From: Burkholderia sp.
Lineage (GTDB): Bacteria; Pseudomonadota; Gammaproteobacteria; Burkholderiales; Burkholderiaceae
DNA: 25,317 bases
Reading direction: 5' to 3'
Assembly: GCF_018375725.1 (NCBI RefSeq)
Contig: NZ_JAHACR010000027.1
Coordinates: 1 to 25,317, forward strand
Shown here: one piece after another, positions 1-6,988 of the stretch
Numbering within the stretch: position 1 is the stretch's first letter
Layout: the number at the start of each line of letters is the position of its first letter
Position numbers and translations under genes: made by a program
Notes under the pieces: generated by a model
Told to the model about the DNA's origin: nothing
Databases searched by the model: none
The model's input: only the letters and a program-made list of their open reading frames with translations

Positions 1-7
1 GATCAGC

Positions 8-99
8 GATCACGATCAACCGAAACGGGTGATCACGATCATTCGGAATCCATGATCACGATCCGCCGAAATGCGTGATCACGTTCGCCGGAATACGCA
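8..99. repeat. Four tandem 23-bp repeats, probable IS21-type element end
   Basis: Four consecutive 23-bp units start at 8, 31, 54 and 77. The first three begin GATCACGATC and the fourth begins GATCACGTTC; each then has a CCGAAA or CGGAAT-like core. IS21-family elements are known to carry multiple short repeats at their ends and to end in CA. The last unit ends in CA at 98-99, exactly where recognisable DsbD coding sequence begins. I infer that this is the end of an IS21-like element lying mostly outside the window that has cut off the 5' part of the dsbD-like gene. The repeats are seen directly; the family assignment is a guess. Confidence 0.55.
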
Positions 100-842
100 T
101 GCTTGTCGGCACGTTCGGAACGCGCCTGCTACCCAAGTCGGGACACTGGATGGTCGCGGTCCAGAACACACTCGGTGTCATGCTGCTGGCCGCAGCGCTG
201 TGGTTCGTCTATTCACTGCTGCCTGTCTGGCTGCTGATGTCACTGGTCGCATTGCTGCTGACTGCTTGCGGAATGATGCTACGTGCGATCGACCCTTTAC
301 CGGCCGGCGCGACGGGGATTGCCCGAGTCGGCAAAGCGCTCGGTGTGTTGCTGCTGGTCGCAGGTATCGCCGAGTTTGTTGGCGTCGCATCGGGCAATTT
401 CGACATGCTGATGCCACTGGGCGGTTTGACGCGGATGTCGGCGTCAGCGGGAGGTGGCGCAAGTTCGGCAGCGCGATTCGACACGATCACCTCGAACGCC
501 AAGCTGGACGAGGCGCTCAAGCTCGCACGAGGAACACCTGTCATGGTGGACTTCTACGCGGACTGGTGCATCACCTGCAAGGAACTCGAGCGCTTCACGT
601 TCACTGATGCACGTGTGATGGACGAGTTTACGCACTGGAAGTTGCTACGCATCGACGTGACGAAAAATACCGAGGCCGACACGGCGATGCTGCGGCGGTT
701 CGGTCTGTTTGGCCCTCCGGCCCTGATTTTCTTCGACAAAACTGGTCGGGAGCAGCCTGATGCGCAACTGGTCGGATTTATTGGGGCGGACGCATTCCTG
801 GCCCATCTGAAACGCTTGCAGTCGAGTGATGTGGCGCAATAA
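75..842 (+). pseudogene. 5'-truncated DsbD-like thiol:disulfide interchange protein
   Basis: The frame encodes the C-terminal part of a DsbD-type protein, which moves electrons from cytoplasmic thioredoxin across the inner membrane to periplasmic proteins. Visible are the last hydrophobic segments (about residues 30-65 and 85-105, counted from the GTG at 75) and a C-terminal thioredoxin-like domain with the redox motif C-I-T-C at residues 165-168 inside DFYADWCITCKELE. Full DsbD is roughly 570-620 aa, so the N-terminal domain and most transmembrane helices are missing. A TGA at 30-32 closes the frame upstream, and homology starts only at about 100, next to the tandem repeats. The GTG at 75 lies in repeat DNA and is probably not a native start. 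The loss was probably caused by insertion-sequence rearrangement; any product would be non-functional or reduced to the thioredoxin domain. DsbD-like (ScsB-type) proteins often accompany copper genes. Confidence 0.75.
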
Positions 843-893
843 CGCAGCTGTCGGCGGCCGCAGCAGGACTCATCGGCGCCTATACTGAAAATC

Positions 894-1256
894 ATGAATC
901 TCTGGGTCAAACTCGTCGCCTGCTTCCTGATCGCGTGGTTGCCGATGCTCGGTTACCCCGCCCAGGCCGCGTTATGTCCAGAAATGTCGTCGATGCCTGC
1001 CGTACAGCATCCCATGAAGGCAGCAGGCGCTATCGAAGCGACAGGATGCACATCCGGCACGATGCACGTCGGTACCAGCGCTCATCCATCTGCTTGCCAC
1101 GCGGGCATGGGAAGCTCCGTGTGCGGGATGCCGGCCATACCGATGTCGCATACCGTCGGCATTGCCCCATCGACACCTGATTATCGGGCCATCACCCGGA
1201 TCCTTTCCGAGCAGTTCATTCCTGAGCTGCCAGCACCGCCCCCGCGTTCGTTGTAA
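894..1256 (+). CDS. Secreted Cys/Met/His-rich small protein
   Basis: This 120-aa protein begins with a clear signal peptide (hydrophobic residues about 5-22, likely cleavage after AQA around residue 25). The mature part contains at least five Cys (for example in CPEM, GCTSG, ACHAG, VCGM) plus many Met and His residues, a composition typical of periplasmic copper-binding proteins. The C-terminus is proline-rich (PELPAPPPRSL). It sits 51 bp after the dsbD fragment and ahead of other Met-rich genes in the same direction, so a metal-binding role in the copper island is reasonable. I do not recognise a named family. CopL- and DUF2946-type copper-cluster proteins share the general layout, but I cannot assign it to either. 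No strong ribosome binding site precedes the ATG. Confidence 0.6.
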   Translation: MNLWVKLVACFLIAWLPMLGYPAQAALCPEMSSMPAVQHPMKAAGAIEATGCTSGTMHVGTSAHPSACHAGMGSSVCGMPAIPMSHTVGIAPSTPDYRAITRILSEQFIPELPAPPPRSL

Positions 1257-1381
1257 CTCTCCTCCGTCGGCGCTTGCCCAGCGGTTCCGTACCGCGGCTC
1301 GAGTTCGCTCGCGGCCCGCGTGACCATCCGCGAAGCGTCACATGCTCGATTCGATTCTACGAACGAAAGATGGAGATACAC

Positions 1382-1669
1382 ATGAACGCAAGACATGCAC
1401 GATTGGCTGTTGTTTCCACGCTATTGCTCGCTGCGAGCGCAGTGGGCCTCGCTGCCACTGGCTCTTCTTCCAGTCCGGCGATGCAGGACCGTGAGCACGG
1501 TCACGGCGCGATGATGATGGGCGGAATGATGGGCGGCTGCCCGATGATGGGTGGAAGCGCCGGTCTGGACCCGAAGACCGCGATGCGAATGCACGCCGAG
1601 ATGATGCGGGCCATGAGCGACATCATGATGAAGTATTCCGACCAGGCGGTTACGCCACCGTCGAAGTGA
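1382..1669 (+). CDS. Met-rich periplasmic protein
   Basis: This is a 95-aa protein with an N-terminal signal peptide (residues 1-25, hydrophobic VVSTLLLAASAVGLAA). The mature part holds a dense Met/Gly/His segment (MMMGGMMGGCPMMGG, about residues 43-57) followed by a helical Met/His stretch. Such Met-rich motifs bind Cu(I) in periplasmic copper proteins. I chose ATG 1382 because a GGAG sits just upstream and the signal peptide starts there; a longer frame from 1274 adds 36 residues that look like untranslated leader. Gene neighbours are also small and possibly metal-binding. The role (copper sequestration in the periplasm) is inferred from composition and context, not from a named family. Confidence 0.65.
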   Translation: MNARHARLAVVSTLLLAASAVGLAATGSSSSPAMQDREHGHGAMMMGGMMGGCPMMGGSAGLDPKTAMRMHAEMMRAMSDIMMKYSDQAVTPPSK

Positions 1670-1722
1670 CCGCAAGCCCGACCACGTTACTCACATTGGA
1701 TACAGCCTGACAAGGACTTCAC

Positions 1723-1950
1723 ATGAAATGCAACTGGAAAACCATGGCGGCCGTTGCGCTCGCACTGGTCGCCGTCATCGCCCTCGGTTACTGGGCATTT
1801 CCTCCTCTCAGAGGCACGCTTGCAACGCTCGCTGTTATCGCCAGTGTATTCATCTGCCCGCTATCGATGATGTTCATGATGCGTGGCGTGCGTTCTCACA
1901 CTGGCGGTCCCGCCACGCGCGCTCGGGTAACGGACGAAGCCAAACACTGA
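1723..1950 (+). CDS. DUF2933-like small membrane protein
   Basis: This 75-aa protein has two hydrophobic segments (about residues 8-26 and 33-53), the second containing CPLSMMFMMRG, which resembles the C-P-L-M-H-x-F-M-H core of DUF2933 proteins. DUF2933 proteins are small inner-membrane proteins of unknown function, common in heavy-metal loci. Cys and Met side chains inside the second helix could contact copper. It lies between Met-rich genes in the same direction, with 53 bp before it and 82 bp after. Family assignment is from motif memory; function is unknown. Confidence 0.6.
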   Translation: MKCNWKTMAAVALALVAVIALGYWAFPPLRGTLATLAVIASVFICPLSMMFMMRGVRSHTGGPATRARVTDEAKH

Positions 1951-2032
1951 GTCCGTCGATTTCTGCGGGAACTTCGGACCGGTGCGGTGGGAGCGCCCAT
2001 CGTTCTGGTCCGGTTCGCTTCACGGAGAGCAT

Positions 2033-2194
2033 ATGTTCAACGGGAAACTAATCGTCAATTTTATCATCGGCTTGCTCGCGGTCATCGGCCTGTTAGCGGT
2101 GCTGGGTACAGGTGCGATGTGGGCAATGCACACCGGAATGATGCACGGGATGCTGTCTTGTGGAGGCACCATGTATCAGCATCCGGGATTCTGA
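2033..2194 (+). CDS. Tiny single-span Met/His-rich membrane protein
   Basis: This 53-aa protein starts at ATG 2033, just after a GGAGAG ribosome binding site. It has one strong transmembrane helix (residues 6-28) followed by a short tail containing MHTGMMHGMLSCGG, rich in Met and His with one Cys. The topology suggests a membrane anchor presenting a small metal-binding tail. I do not recognise a named family. Its place between the DUF2933-like gene and the PCYCGC gene, on the same strand, supports a copper-island role. A longer frame from 1982 exists but lacks a comparable start signal. Confidence 0.5.
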   Translation: MFNGKLIVNFIIGLLAVIGLLAVLGTGAMWAMHTGMMHGMLSCGGTMYQHPGF

Positions 2195-2216
2195 CCGGGA
2201 ATCTGGGAGATTGAAA

Positions 2217-2774
2217 GTGAAACGACACATACGACCTCAGGCCGGCAGCATCGTCAGCAAGCACTCTAGCCTTGGCAGCAAGTCGGGGTGGCATCTGCTG
2301 TCTCTGCTGGCCCTGATTATTGCGATGCCGACGGCGTTGGTGTGGGGGCCGTCATTTGTCCATTGGGTTGCCGGCCCCACGGGAGTTGCCATCGAGTCAA
2401 CAAATGCGATCCAACAGATACCCGGCTGGCGAGTTGGCATGCTGCGACCAGACGGGTTGCGCATCGTTCCATCAGGAGTATTCGACGCCTCGCACGTACT
2501 GAATCCGGCGCAATTCTCGGACAACGCCGTGCGGCACGCGTACTGGGTAGCGACCAGGATTCCCGCGACGCTCAACAAGCTCTACTGCTGGTGTGGATGC
2601 GAGAACCGTGGCGAGCACCGTTCGAATCTTCAATGCTTCGAGGACCGGATGGCTGTGTCGTGTCCGGTTTGCCAGGGGACCGCTGAAATCGCCTACCGGA
2701 TGACGCAATCGGGTATCCAGGACGCAGCGAAGATTCAGGCGGCCGTCGATGCGAAGTGGGCGTCCAAGGGATAG
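2217..2774 (+). CDS. PCYCGC-type multi-cysteine membrane-anchored protein
   Basis: This 185-aa protein has an N-terminal hydrophobic segment (about residues 28-46) that anchors or exports it. Its C-terminal half carries a cysteine cluster: YCWCGC followed by ENRGEHRSNLQCF and then SCPVCQG. This matches the PCYCGC family (C-x-C-G-C ... H-x-S-L ... C-F), whose function is unknown but whose cysteines suggest metal binding. The leading Pro-Cys is replaced by Leu-Tyr here. I chose GTG 2217 because GGGAGA lies 6 nt upstream; the frame is open back to 2160, where it would overlap the previous gene. It sits between tiny Met-rich genes and the PII-like gene. Confidence 0.6.
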   Translation: MKRHIRPQAGSIVSKHSSLGSKSGWHLLSLLALIIAMPTALVWGPSFVHWVAGPTGVAIESTNAIQQIPGWRVGMLRPDGLRIVPSGVFDASHVLNPAQFSDNAVRHAYWVATRIPATLNKLYCWCGCENRGEHRSNLQCFEDRMAVSCPVCQGTAEIAYRMTQSGIQDAAKIQAAVDAKWASKG

Positions 2775-2807
2775 GAGTGATGACTCATATTAGAAACGGA
2801 GGATGCG

Positions 2808-3125
2808 ATGGAACTGAAATGCGTGATCGCGATACTGCGCCCCAATGTACTCAAGATGCTCGAGCGGCAGTTGGGCGCGCTACACATCCACGGCATGACG
2901 GTGACCCATGCAAGGGGATTCGGTGCACATCCCAATCTCTTTGCCAACGACTGGACGACTGAGCACATCAAGATCGAAATCTTCACAGTCGCCGAGAACG
3001 TCGACGCGCTGATCGAGGAAATCATGACGGTCGCCAACGAGGAATCTAGTGGTGATGGCGTCGTTGCCGTCGTACCGGTAGAACGCTTTCTGCGAGTGCG
3101 GGCGGCGACTGAAGGCGCCCGCTGA
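2808..3125 (+). CDS. PII-like signalling protein with shortened T-loop
   Basis: This 105-aa protein has the fold signature of the PII (GlnB/GlnK) superfamily: an N-terminal strand MELKCVIAILRPN, the VTHARGFG turn before the T-loop, KIEIFTVAENVDALIEEI, and a C-terminal GDGVVAVVPVERFLRVR that parallels the GDGKIFV...VIRIRTGE of classical PII. The T-loop between GFG and KIEI is about ten residues shorter than in GlnB and lacks the uridylylated Tyr51 region. That argues against nitrogen regulation through GlnD. PII-like proteins occur near heavy-metal genes, where a metal- or nucleotide-binding role is suspected. A GGAGG precedes the ATG. It is the last gene before the cueR promoter gap. Confidence 0.75.
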   Translation: MELKCVIAILRPNVLKMLERQLGALHIHGMTVTHARGFGAHPNLFANDWTTEHIKIEIFTVAENVDALIEEIMTVANEESSGDGVVAVVPVERFLRVRAATEGAR

Positions 3126-3489
3126 GCAAACGTCCTGGTCCTACGTTACTGGCTCTGCATTTTGAGAGACGCAGCGCCCGCAAGTTGTAGTTGCGGACGC
3201 AAGCCTGCGCTCGTTCAGCTTCCGATTCTAGGTGCGCTTAATTTCGCTTACGAACGAAGATCGATGCCGCTATAGTTCATTTCAGCCTCCTCAAGGGTCC
3301 TGTTGACCGTCGCAGTTCAACTAGTAGACCCTAGCCGCCGCCTCCTTCGGGCGGCCAGGAGGCCTCTCAATGATTATCAATCTCAGACGACAGCGCCCGG
3401 CCCGTTTGACGATGGCCCACAGGATCAGCCGTTCGGCCTCTTTCCGTGCCGCACCACGAATCGAACGATTACCCCTTGAATCGAAACCA
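3126..3489. other. Non-coding gap upstream of the cueR promoter
   Basis: No convincing gene is seen here. A perfect 6-bp stem with a 7-nt loop (CCGCAA/TTGCGG) lies at 3178-3196, shortly after the PII-like gene; it could slow or end transcription, though no T-run follows. A second GC-rich self-complementary stretch lies around 3330-3365 (GCCTCC/GGAGGC). Short frames crossing the gap lack start signals and family resemblance. Confidence 0.5.
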
Positions 3490-3521
3490 CTTGACCTTCC
3501 CAACGTGGGAAGGTCAAGAAT
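3490..3521 (+). promoter_or_regulatory. CueR operator/promoter
   Basis: A perfect 13-bp inverted repeat with a 3-nt centre (arms 3490-3502 and 3506-3518, core ACCTTCCC/GGGAAGGT) matches the known CueR/HmrR copper operator. A -35 box TTGACC (3491-3496) and a -10 box AAGAAT (3516-3521) are separated by 19 bp, the overlong spacer that MerR-family activators need. It lies 41 bp upstream of the cueR start, so cueR is expected to be copper-induced and autoregulated, probably with copZ and copA downstream. Confidence 0.88.
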
Positions 3522-3562
3522 AGTCAGTGCGGTTCGAATGGCCGTTTCGAGAGGGGAAAACG

Positions 3563-3958
3563 ATGAATATCGGCGAGGTTGCGAAGTCGTCGGGCATGTC
3601 GACCAAGATGATTCGTCACTATGAGGAAACAGGCCTGATTCGGGCTGCCACCCGGACAGGGGCGAACTATCGTGTGTACACGCCCAGGGATGTCCAGGTG
3701 CTGCGCTTCGTCCGGCAGGCCCGACATCTTGGTTTTTCCACGAAGCAGATTGCGGTGCTGCTGGCCCTTTGGGAAGACCGCAGCCGGTCCAGCGGCGAGG
3801 TCAAACGGCTCGCGAATGAGCATATTGCCAACCTGAATCTACGCATTCAGGAACTGGTGGAAATGCGGGATACGCTCCGGCATCTGGCAGCCCACTGCAA
3901 AGGGGACTCACGCCCTGACTGTCCGATTCTGGAGAAACTGGCTGGCGCGGCGCATTGA
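3563..3958 (+). CDS. cueR: CueR-type copper-sensing MerR regulator
   Basis: This 131-aa MerR-family protein begins with the winged-helix motif MNIGEVAKSSGMSTKMIRHY and has the long dimerisation helix (about 80-110). The metal loop has Cys112 and Cys120 (C-x7-C), the same positions and spacing as E. coli CueR, indicating Cu(I)/Ag(I)/Au(I) sensing. ATG 3563 is supported by GAGGGG about 6 nt upstream; the frame is open further upstream through the promoter, which rules out earlier starts. It lies directly downstream of its own operator and upstream of copZ and copA. On binding Cu(I) it should twist the 19-bp-spaced promoter and activate transcription. Confidence 0.93.
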   Translation: MNIGEVAKSSGMSTKMIRHYEETGLIRAATRTGANYRVYTPRDVQVLRFVRQARHLGFSTKQIAVLLALWEDRSRSSGEVKRLANEHIANLNLRIQELVEMRDTLRHLAAHCKGDSRPDCPILEKLAGAAH

Positions 3959-4025
3959 CGCCCCCTTGACCTGCCCCGCAGCGAAAGGTTGTAACTGAAA
4001 TGATTCAACGGAACGGAGTTGGAAA

Positions 4026-4223
4026 ATGGAACTGACCATCAAGGATATGACCTGCGGGCACTGCGCGGGCGTCGTAACGAAAGCGGTCAAGGAAGTCGAT
4101 ACGGCGGCACACGTGACCGTCGACCTGGAAACCAGGATCGTGCGCATCGAGTCGTCACGCGAGGCGGGTGAATTTCTTTCGGCGATACAGGAGGCCGGAT
4201 ATAGTCCCGCCGCGCTCGCATGA
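4026..4223 (+). CDS. copZ: CopZ-like copper chaperone (HMA domain)
   Basis: This 65-aa protein is a single heavy-metal-associated domain with the metal motif M-T-C-G-H-C (Cys10 and Cys13) and the expected beta-alpha-beta-beta-alpha-beta pattern ending in IQEAGYSPA. It is the usual length for CopZ. The domain binds Cu(I) in the cytoplasm and hands it to the exporter or to CueR. It follows cueR by 67 bp and has a good ribosome binding site (GGAG). The ATPase downstream has no HMA domain of this kind at its own N-terminus, so this separate chaperone may supply the function. Confidence 0.9.
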   Translation: MELTIKDMTCGHCAGVVTKAVKEVDTAAHVTVDLETRIVRIESSREAGEFLSAIQEAGYSPAALA

Positions 4224-4459
4224 GCTTACACATCTGAAGGTCAGGCCACGAAGCCTTCGACTATCCCGTTTCTCGGGACCAGCCTGGCTCAGGGGCGGAT
4301 AATCACACCGGCGGCCGCGCGTTCCCCTGCACTCGTGGAACGAGCAAGCTGGCCGGTCGGCGTCCCCGCAACAGACCATAGCGGCCAGCGTTACCAATGG
4401 ACGGCACGACAGGCGACGCAATTTGTGCACAGTGTGAAAGACAACGCGGAGCACGGAAA

Positions 4460-6916
4460 ATGAGCGGACAGCGTAACGACGGCGAAACTTCTCCCGAACA
4501 CCTGAACGCGAGCCACGGCGCGGGCGGCCACCAAGACCATGCTGCGCACGCCGCGCAAGGTCAGGCCAGCGGGGATGCCGATGGCAATCACGCGGCGCAC
4601 CACGGACATGGCCACGGTGAAATGTCCGAAGGTCCCGACGGCGCGCTCAGGGACCCGGTGTGCGGCATGTCTGTCACGGCGGATTCGCCATTTCGCAGCG
4701 AGCACGATGGACATCCGTATTTCTTCTGCAGTGCGTCATGTCAGAAGAAGTTTCGGGCGGACCCGTTGCGATATGTCAAACCGTCGACCAGCACGTCGGT
4801 TGAGGCTGCGCCGGAGGGCTCGATATACACCTGCCCGATGCATCCGGAAATTCGCCAGGACCATCCTGGCAACTGCCCGAAGTGCGGTATGGCCCTTGAG
4901 CCCTTGTTGCCCAGTCTCGAGGACGAAGAGAATCCCGAGCTGACGGATTTTCGACGCAGGTTCTGGTGGACGCTGCCGCTGACGGCCGTGGTGTTCGTCC
5001 TGGCCATGTTCGGCCACCGGCTGGGCTGGATGGAAGCGTCCACACAGAGCTGGGTCGAACTGGCTCTCTCGACTCCGGTCGTCGTGTGGGCGGGCTTGCC
5101 GTTCTTCGAACGTTGCACCCGCTCGTTCATCAATCGCAGCCCGAACATGTGGACGCTCATCGGACTTGGTACGGGGACGGCCTATGTCTATAGCGTCATC
5201 GCGACAGTCGTTCCAGGAGTCTTCCCGGAGGCATTTGCCGCACATGGTCGTGTGAGCGTGTATTTTGAGGCCGCGGCCGTCATTATTTCGTTGACGCTCG
5301 TCGGGCAACTGCTCGAACTGAAGGCTCGGTCGCAGACGTCCGCTGCCATCAAGGCACTGCTGGGACTGGCGCCGAAGACCGCGCGGCGTATCAACGCCGA
5401 CGGCACAGAAGAGGACGTTCCACTGGCTCACGTCCATGTCGGCGACCTCCTTCGCGTAAGACCAGGCGAGAAGGTTCCGGTCGACGGCGTTGTGACGGAG
5501 GGTTCCAGCGCGCTCGATGAGTCCATGATTACGGGCGAACCTATTCCCGTCAGCAAGCGGGTGGGTGACCACGTCATCGGCGCGACCATGAATACCTCCG
5601 GAAGCCTCATCATCAAATCGGAGAAGGTCGGCTCCCAGACCATGCTGGCACAAATCGTCCAGATGGTCGCGCAGGCGCAGCGTTCCAGGGCACCCATGCA
5701 GCGCATGGCTGACAAGGTCGCGGGAGTTTTCGTCGTCGCGGTGGTCGGCGTCGCCATCCTGACGTTCGTCGCCTGGGGCTTTTTCGGACCCGAGCCCAGT
5801 TGGGTCTACGGGCTTATCAATGCCGTGGCGGTGCTCATCATCGCCTGTCCCTGTGCGCTTGGGCTGGCGACTCCCATGTCCATCATGGTCGCGAGTGGCA
5901 AAGGCGCGTCGAACGGTGTGCTTTTTCGGGATGCGGCTGCGATTGAGAACTTCCGGAAGGTCAACACGCTGATCGTCGACAAGACAGGCACCTTGACCGA
6001 AGGTCGCCCTGCCTTCGAACGCGCAATCGGCGTGAATGGATATGCGGAAGAGGATGTTCTCCGGCTCGCGGCCAGTCTTGACCCGGGTAGCGAACACCCG
6101 CTCGCTGCGACCATCGTGGATGCGGCCCGTGAACGGCGGCTCGCGTTCGAGAAGGTGGAGCACTTCGAGTCGAGCACCGGGATTGGCGTGCGAGGACTGG
6201 TCGGCAGCCGCAATCTCGCGCTGGGCAACACCACCCTCATGCAGGCCGACGGCATCGACGTTGGGACGCTCACGGAAAATTCGGACACGCTGCGTGCGCA
6301 GGGCGCCAGCGTCATGTATCTGGCGGTTGATGGAATGCTGGCCGGCCTGCTCGCGGTTTCGGACCCGGTGAAGGCAACGACACCCGAGGCACTGGCCCGG
6401 CTCAAGGAAGACGGTATCCGCGTGGTGATGGCGACGGGCGACGGTGTCGTGACCGCCAGGGCTGTCGCGACGAAGCTCGGCATCGGTGAATTCCATGGCG
6501 AGGTCAAACCAGCCGACAAGCTGGCGCTGGTGACGAAATTCCAGCAGGAAGGCAAGGTTGTAGCCATGGCCGGTGACGGTATCAACGATGCGCCCGCGCT
6601 TGCCAAGGCGGACGTGGGCGTCGCGATGGGCACCGGCACCGATGTAGCGATGAGCAGCGCACAGGTGACCCTCGTCAAAGGAGACCTGCGCGGCATCGCG
6701 CGAGCCCGGGAGTTGTCCGAGGCGACAATCGGGAACATGAAGCAGAACCTCGGCTTCGCGTTTGTGTACAACGCCCTGGGTGTGCCTCTGGCGGCAGGGG
6801 TACTGTATCCGTTCACCGGATTATTGCTGTCCCCGATGATCGCCGCACTGGCCATGAGCCTGAGTTCGGCATCGGTTATCACCAACGCGCTACGGTTGCG
6901 GAACGTGAAAATCTGA
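4460..6916 (+). CDS. copA: Copper-exporting P1B-type ATPase with YHS and heavy-metal-binding domains
   Basis: This 818-aa inner-membrane pump exports Cu(I), possibly also Ag(I), using ATP. In order it has a His-rich leader (about 8-55), a YHS domain (DPVCGM ... FFCSASCQKKF, about 67-105), a heavy-metal-binding domain (YTCPMHPEI ... NCPKCGMALEP), six to eight transmembrane segments, the actuator motif ITGEP, the ion-path motif C463-P-C465, the phosphorylation motif D507-K-T-G-T, SEHPLA for nucleotide binding, and GDGINDAPALA. ATG 4460 has a GGA-rich ribosome binding site; a start at 4397 would add 21 residues. The 236 bp before it contain no other gene that I can support. It lacks N-terminal HMA (CxxC) domains. 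SilP-type silver pumps have a similar domain order. Confidence 0.92.
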   Translation: MSGQRNDGETSPEHLNASHGAGGHQDHAAHAAQGQASGDADGNHAAHHGHGHGEMSEGPDGALRDPVCGMSVTADSPFRSEHDGHPYFFCSASCQKKFRADPLRYVKPSTSTSVEAAPEGSIYTCPMHPEIRQDHPGNCPKCGMALEPLLPSLEDEENPELTDFRRRFWWTLPLTAVVFVLAMFGHRLGWMEASTQSWVELALSTPVVVWAGLPFFERCTRSFINRSPNMWTLIGLGTGTAYVYSVIATVVPGVFPEAFAAHGRVSVYFEAAAVIISLTLVGQLLELKARSQTSAAIKALLGLAPKTARRINADGTEEDVPLAHVHVGDLLRVRPGEKVPVDGVVTEGSSALDESMITGEPIPVSKRVGDHVIGATMNTSGSLIIKSEKVGSQTMLAQIVQMVAQAQRSRAPMQRMADKVAGVFVVAVVGVAILTFVAWGFFGPEPSWVYGLINAVAVLIIACPCALGLATPMSIMVASGKGASNGVLFRDAAAIENFRKVNTLIVDKTGTLTEGRPAFERAIGVNGYAEEDVLRLAASLDPGSEHPLAATIVDAARERRLAFEKVEHFESSTGIGVRGLVGSRNLALGNTTLMQADGIDVGTLTENSDTLRAQGASVMYLAVDGMLAGLLAVSDPVKATTPEALARLKEDGIRVVMATGDGVVTARAVATKLGIGEFHGEVKPADKLALVTKFQQEGKVVAMAGDGINDAPALAKADVGVAMGTGTDVAMSSAQVTLVKGDLRGIARARELSEATIGNMKQNLGFAFVYNALGVPLAAGVLYPFTGLLLSPMIAALAMSLSSASVITNALRLRNVKI

Positions 6917-6988
6917 CTTTTCGCAGAAGAAACCGGCGGCATTGAGCGCTGCCGTCATGATCGTAACCCATGAAACCAGGGGCGCCCC

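Noticed and set aside
8..99. Possible CRISPR array in the 23-bp repeats
   Set aside because: Units are directly adjacent with no separate spacers, and only four occur.
4736..6496. 586-aa open frame on minus opposite copA
   Set aside because: It is the antisense of the strongly supported copA gene; it has no family motif and its length reflects high GC content.
5806..6942. 378-aa Ser/Ala/Thr-rich frame on minus opposite copA
   Set aside because: Low-complexity translation of the antisense strand with no start signal or domain.
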